DNA from: Candidatus Gottesmanbacteria bacterium | Lineage (GTDB): Bacteria > Patescibacteriota > Microgenomatia > UBA10105 > UBA927 | Direction of reading: 5' to 3' | Length of the DNA stretch: 14,058 nucleotides | Assembly: GCA_016182725.1 (NCBI GenBank) | Contig: JACPFZ010000015.1 | Location: 1 to 14,058, forward strand | In this document: piece after piece, positions 13,402 to 14,058 of the stretch | How positions within the stretch are numbered: position 1 is the first letter of the stretch | How the letters are laid out: every line of letters starts with the position of its first letter | Position numbers and translations under genes: made by a program | Notes under the pieces: model-generated | The model's database searches: none | The model's input: the letters and a program-made list of their open reading frames with translations, nothing else | Told to the model about the DNA's origin: nothing

Positions 13402-14058
13402 TTTTACAACCTTTTTGCCTTCTAAAAATTTTTTCACTCTCTCGCGATTTCTTGCCAACTCTTCTATAGCACTGTGATCTTTTGACTGCTGAACACTAAC
13501 GTTTAGCTTGTCACGAAGCTTTCCGTTGATTTGCACCACCATCTGCACGAATTCTTCGCTCATTTCTGAAGGATCATACTCTGGCCAAGGCTGAACATGA
13601 ATCGAATTACGATTTACGAAGTACGATTTACGATTTTCTTGATTTTGATTCGTAATTCTTAAATCATAATTCATAATTCTTTGATAGAGTTCTTCAGTAA
13701 GATGCGGCGCAAAGGGAGCAAGGAGTTTAATGAATGTCGCCAATTCTTCCTTCCCCAATACTCCTGATACACCTCCGAGGTGTCCTTTGCCTCCACCTCG
13801 GAGGTGGGAAACCTCGTTCGTAAACTCCATCATAGCAGCAATGGCCGTATTGTAGCGGCGCTTCTCAATATCCTCCGTCACTTTCTTGACGAGCTTTTGG
13901 AGGGCTCTTTTGATTTCTAAGTTACCTAAGGTACTTAAGGTACTTAAGTGACTTAGAGAATTAAGAGAGAGTCGCCAAACTCGGTTCACCCACCTGCTCA
14001 TGCCTTCCATAGCAGTATCGCGAAAGTCCCCGCCTTTATCAAACGGCCCCATAAACAT
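13360..14058 (-). CDS. leuS: Leucyl-tRNA synthetase, C-terminal part
   Basis: The visible 232 residues continue beyond the right edge. FMGPFDKGGDF...GMSRWVNRVWRL is the join to the anticodon-binding domain; KKVTEDIEKRRYNTAIAAMM and LLAPFAPHLTEELYQRI are strongly conserved LeuS blocks; VQINGKLRDKLNVS and the end VFVPGRLINFVL are the C-terminal domain that contacts tRNA. HIGH and KMSKS lie outside the window. Three repeat inserts interrupt it: a nonamer array (13917-13961), the 13-11-13 double palindrome (13770-13806), and the AT-rich inverted arms (13604-13679). All keep the frame and fall in variable loops. The stop codon lies inside the opposite phosphoribosyltransferase-like gene. Confidence 0.95.
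   Translation of the reverse strand: MFMGPFDKGGDFRDTAMEGMSRWVNRVWRLSLNSLSHLSTLSTLGNLEIKRALQKLVKKVTEDIEKRRYNTAIAAMMEFTNEVSHLRGGGKGHLGGVSGVLGKEELATFIKLLAPFAPHLTEELYQRIMNYDLRITNQNQENRKSYFVNRNSIHVQPWPEYDPSEMSEEFVQMVVQINGKLRDKLNVSVQQSKDHSAIEELARNRERVKKFLEGKKVVKSVFVPGRLINFVL
13604..13679. repeat. AT-rich inverted-repeat element, copy in leuS
   Basis: The left arm (13604-13636, GAATTACGATTTACGAA-type units) and right arm (13647-13679, TTCGTAATTCTTAAATC-type units) are imperfect reverse complements of about 33 bases with a 10-base centre. Translated as NYDLRITN ... NRKSYFVNRNS, close to NYDLRITN ... NHKSYIVN of the lepA copy. Confidence 0.85.
13770..13806. repeat. Double palindrome (13-11-13), copy in leuS
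   Basis: CACCTCCGAGGTG (13770-13782) and CACCTCGGAGGTG (13794-13806) with an 11-base spacer. In matched orientation the spacer shares its first two and last four bases (TC ... CCTC) with the lepA copy while the middle five differ. Encodes SHLRGGGKGHLGGVS in LeuS. Confidence 0.9.
13917..13961 (-). repeat. Nonamer tandem array in leuS
   Basis: Five 9-base units (CTAAGTTAC, CTAAGGTAC, TTAAGGTAC and two more diverged). On the coding strand each is three codons, giving the LSH-LST-LST-LGN-LE rhythm between VNRVWRL and the IKRALQKLVKKV helix. The unit sequence differs from the argS/lepA arrays but the period is the same. Confidence 0.8.

Noticed and set aside
3531..13961. CRISPR array
   Set aside because: The repeats are 9-base tandems or palindromes inside genes, without unique spacers of regular length.

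Overview
The window is gene-dense and AT-rich. It looks like part of a small bacterial genome of the Patescibacteria (CPR) type, possibly Microgenomates. That placement is inference from the mix of genes: universal translation genes (lepA, argS, leuS), a reduced competence locus, small membrane proteins of unknown role, and a secreted cohesin/dockerin pair. No rRNA, tRNA, CRISPR array or transposase is visible, and no gap without a gene exceeds 300 bases.

Layout. At 1-185 is the N-terminus of a minus-strand protein. At 263-1734 is a plus-strand cluster: a proline-rich/helical tail-anchored protein split over two frames, then a polytopic membrane protein with a HELAH motif. This cluster converges with, and overlaps by 14 bases, a long minus-strand block. 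Read in its own direction that block is comEA (12206-11653, frameshifted), comEC channel domain (11577-10618), a separate ComEC-type metallo-beta-lactamase protein (10453-9509), argS (9378-7450), a dockerin protein with a broken N-terminus (7385-5744), a cohesin-like anchored protein (5747-4572), a DUF1361 membrane protein (4461-3778) and lepA (3757-1721). At 12277-13401 a plus-strand protein with a phosphoribosyltransferase-like motif diverges from comEA and overlaps the 3' end of leuS (13360-14058, partial) tail to tail by 42 bases.

How the genes may work together. ComEA, the ComEC channel and the metallo-beta-lactamase protein form a DNA-uptake set, but ComEA is frameshifted and ComEC lacks its N-terminal domain and is split. 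The dockerin and cohesin genes overlap by ATGA and both encode exported proteins, so they may form a cell-surface complex. LepA, ArgS and LeuS are core translation proteins.

The most striking property is a dense set of short repeats placed in frame inside conserved genes. Nonamer (three-codon) tandem arrays occur at five sites. A 13-11-13 double palindrome occurs in lepA and leuS. Long inverted AT-rich arms occur in the same two genes. A GC-rich hairpin element is shared by the HELAH protein and the metallo-beta-lactamase protein. Larger inserts sit in argS, comEC and lepA. They resemble in principle the Rickettsia palindromic elements that insert into reading frames, but here several unrelated families coexist within 14 kb and lengthen essential proteins (LepA 678 aa against about 600 usual; ArgS 642 aa). 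Three apparent frameshifts also occur, all in exported or membrane-anchored proteins; whether they are decay, assembly error or recoding cannot be told from the sequence alone.
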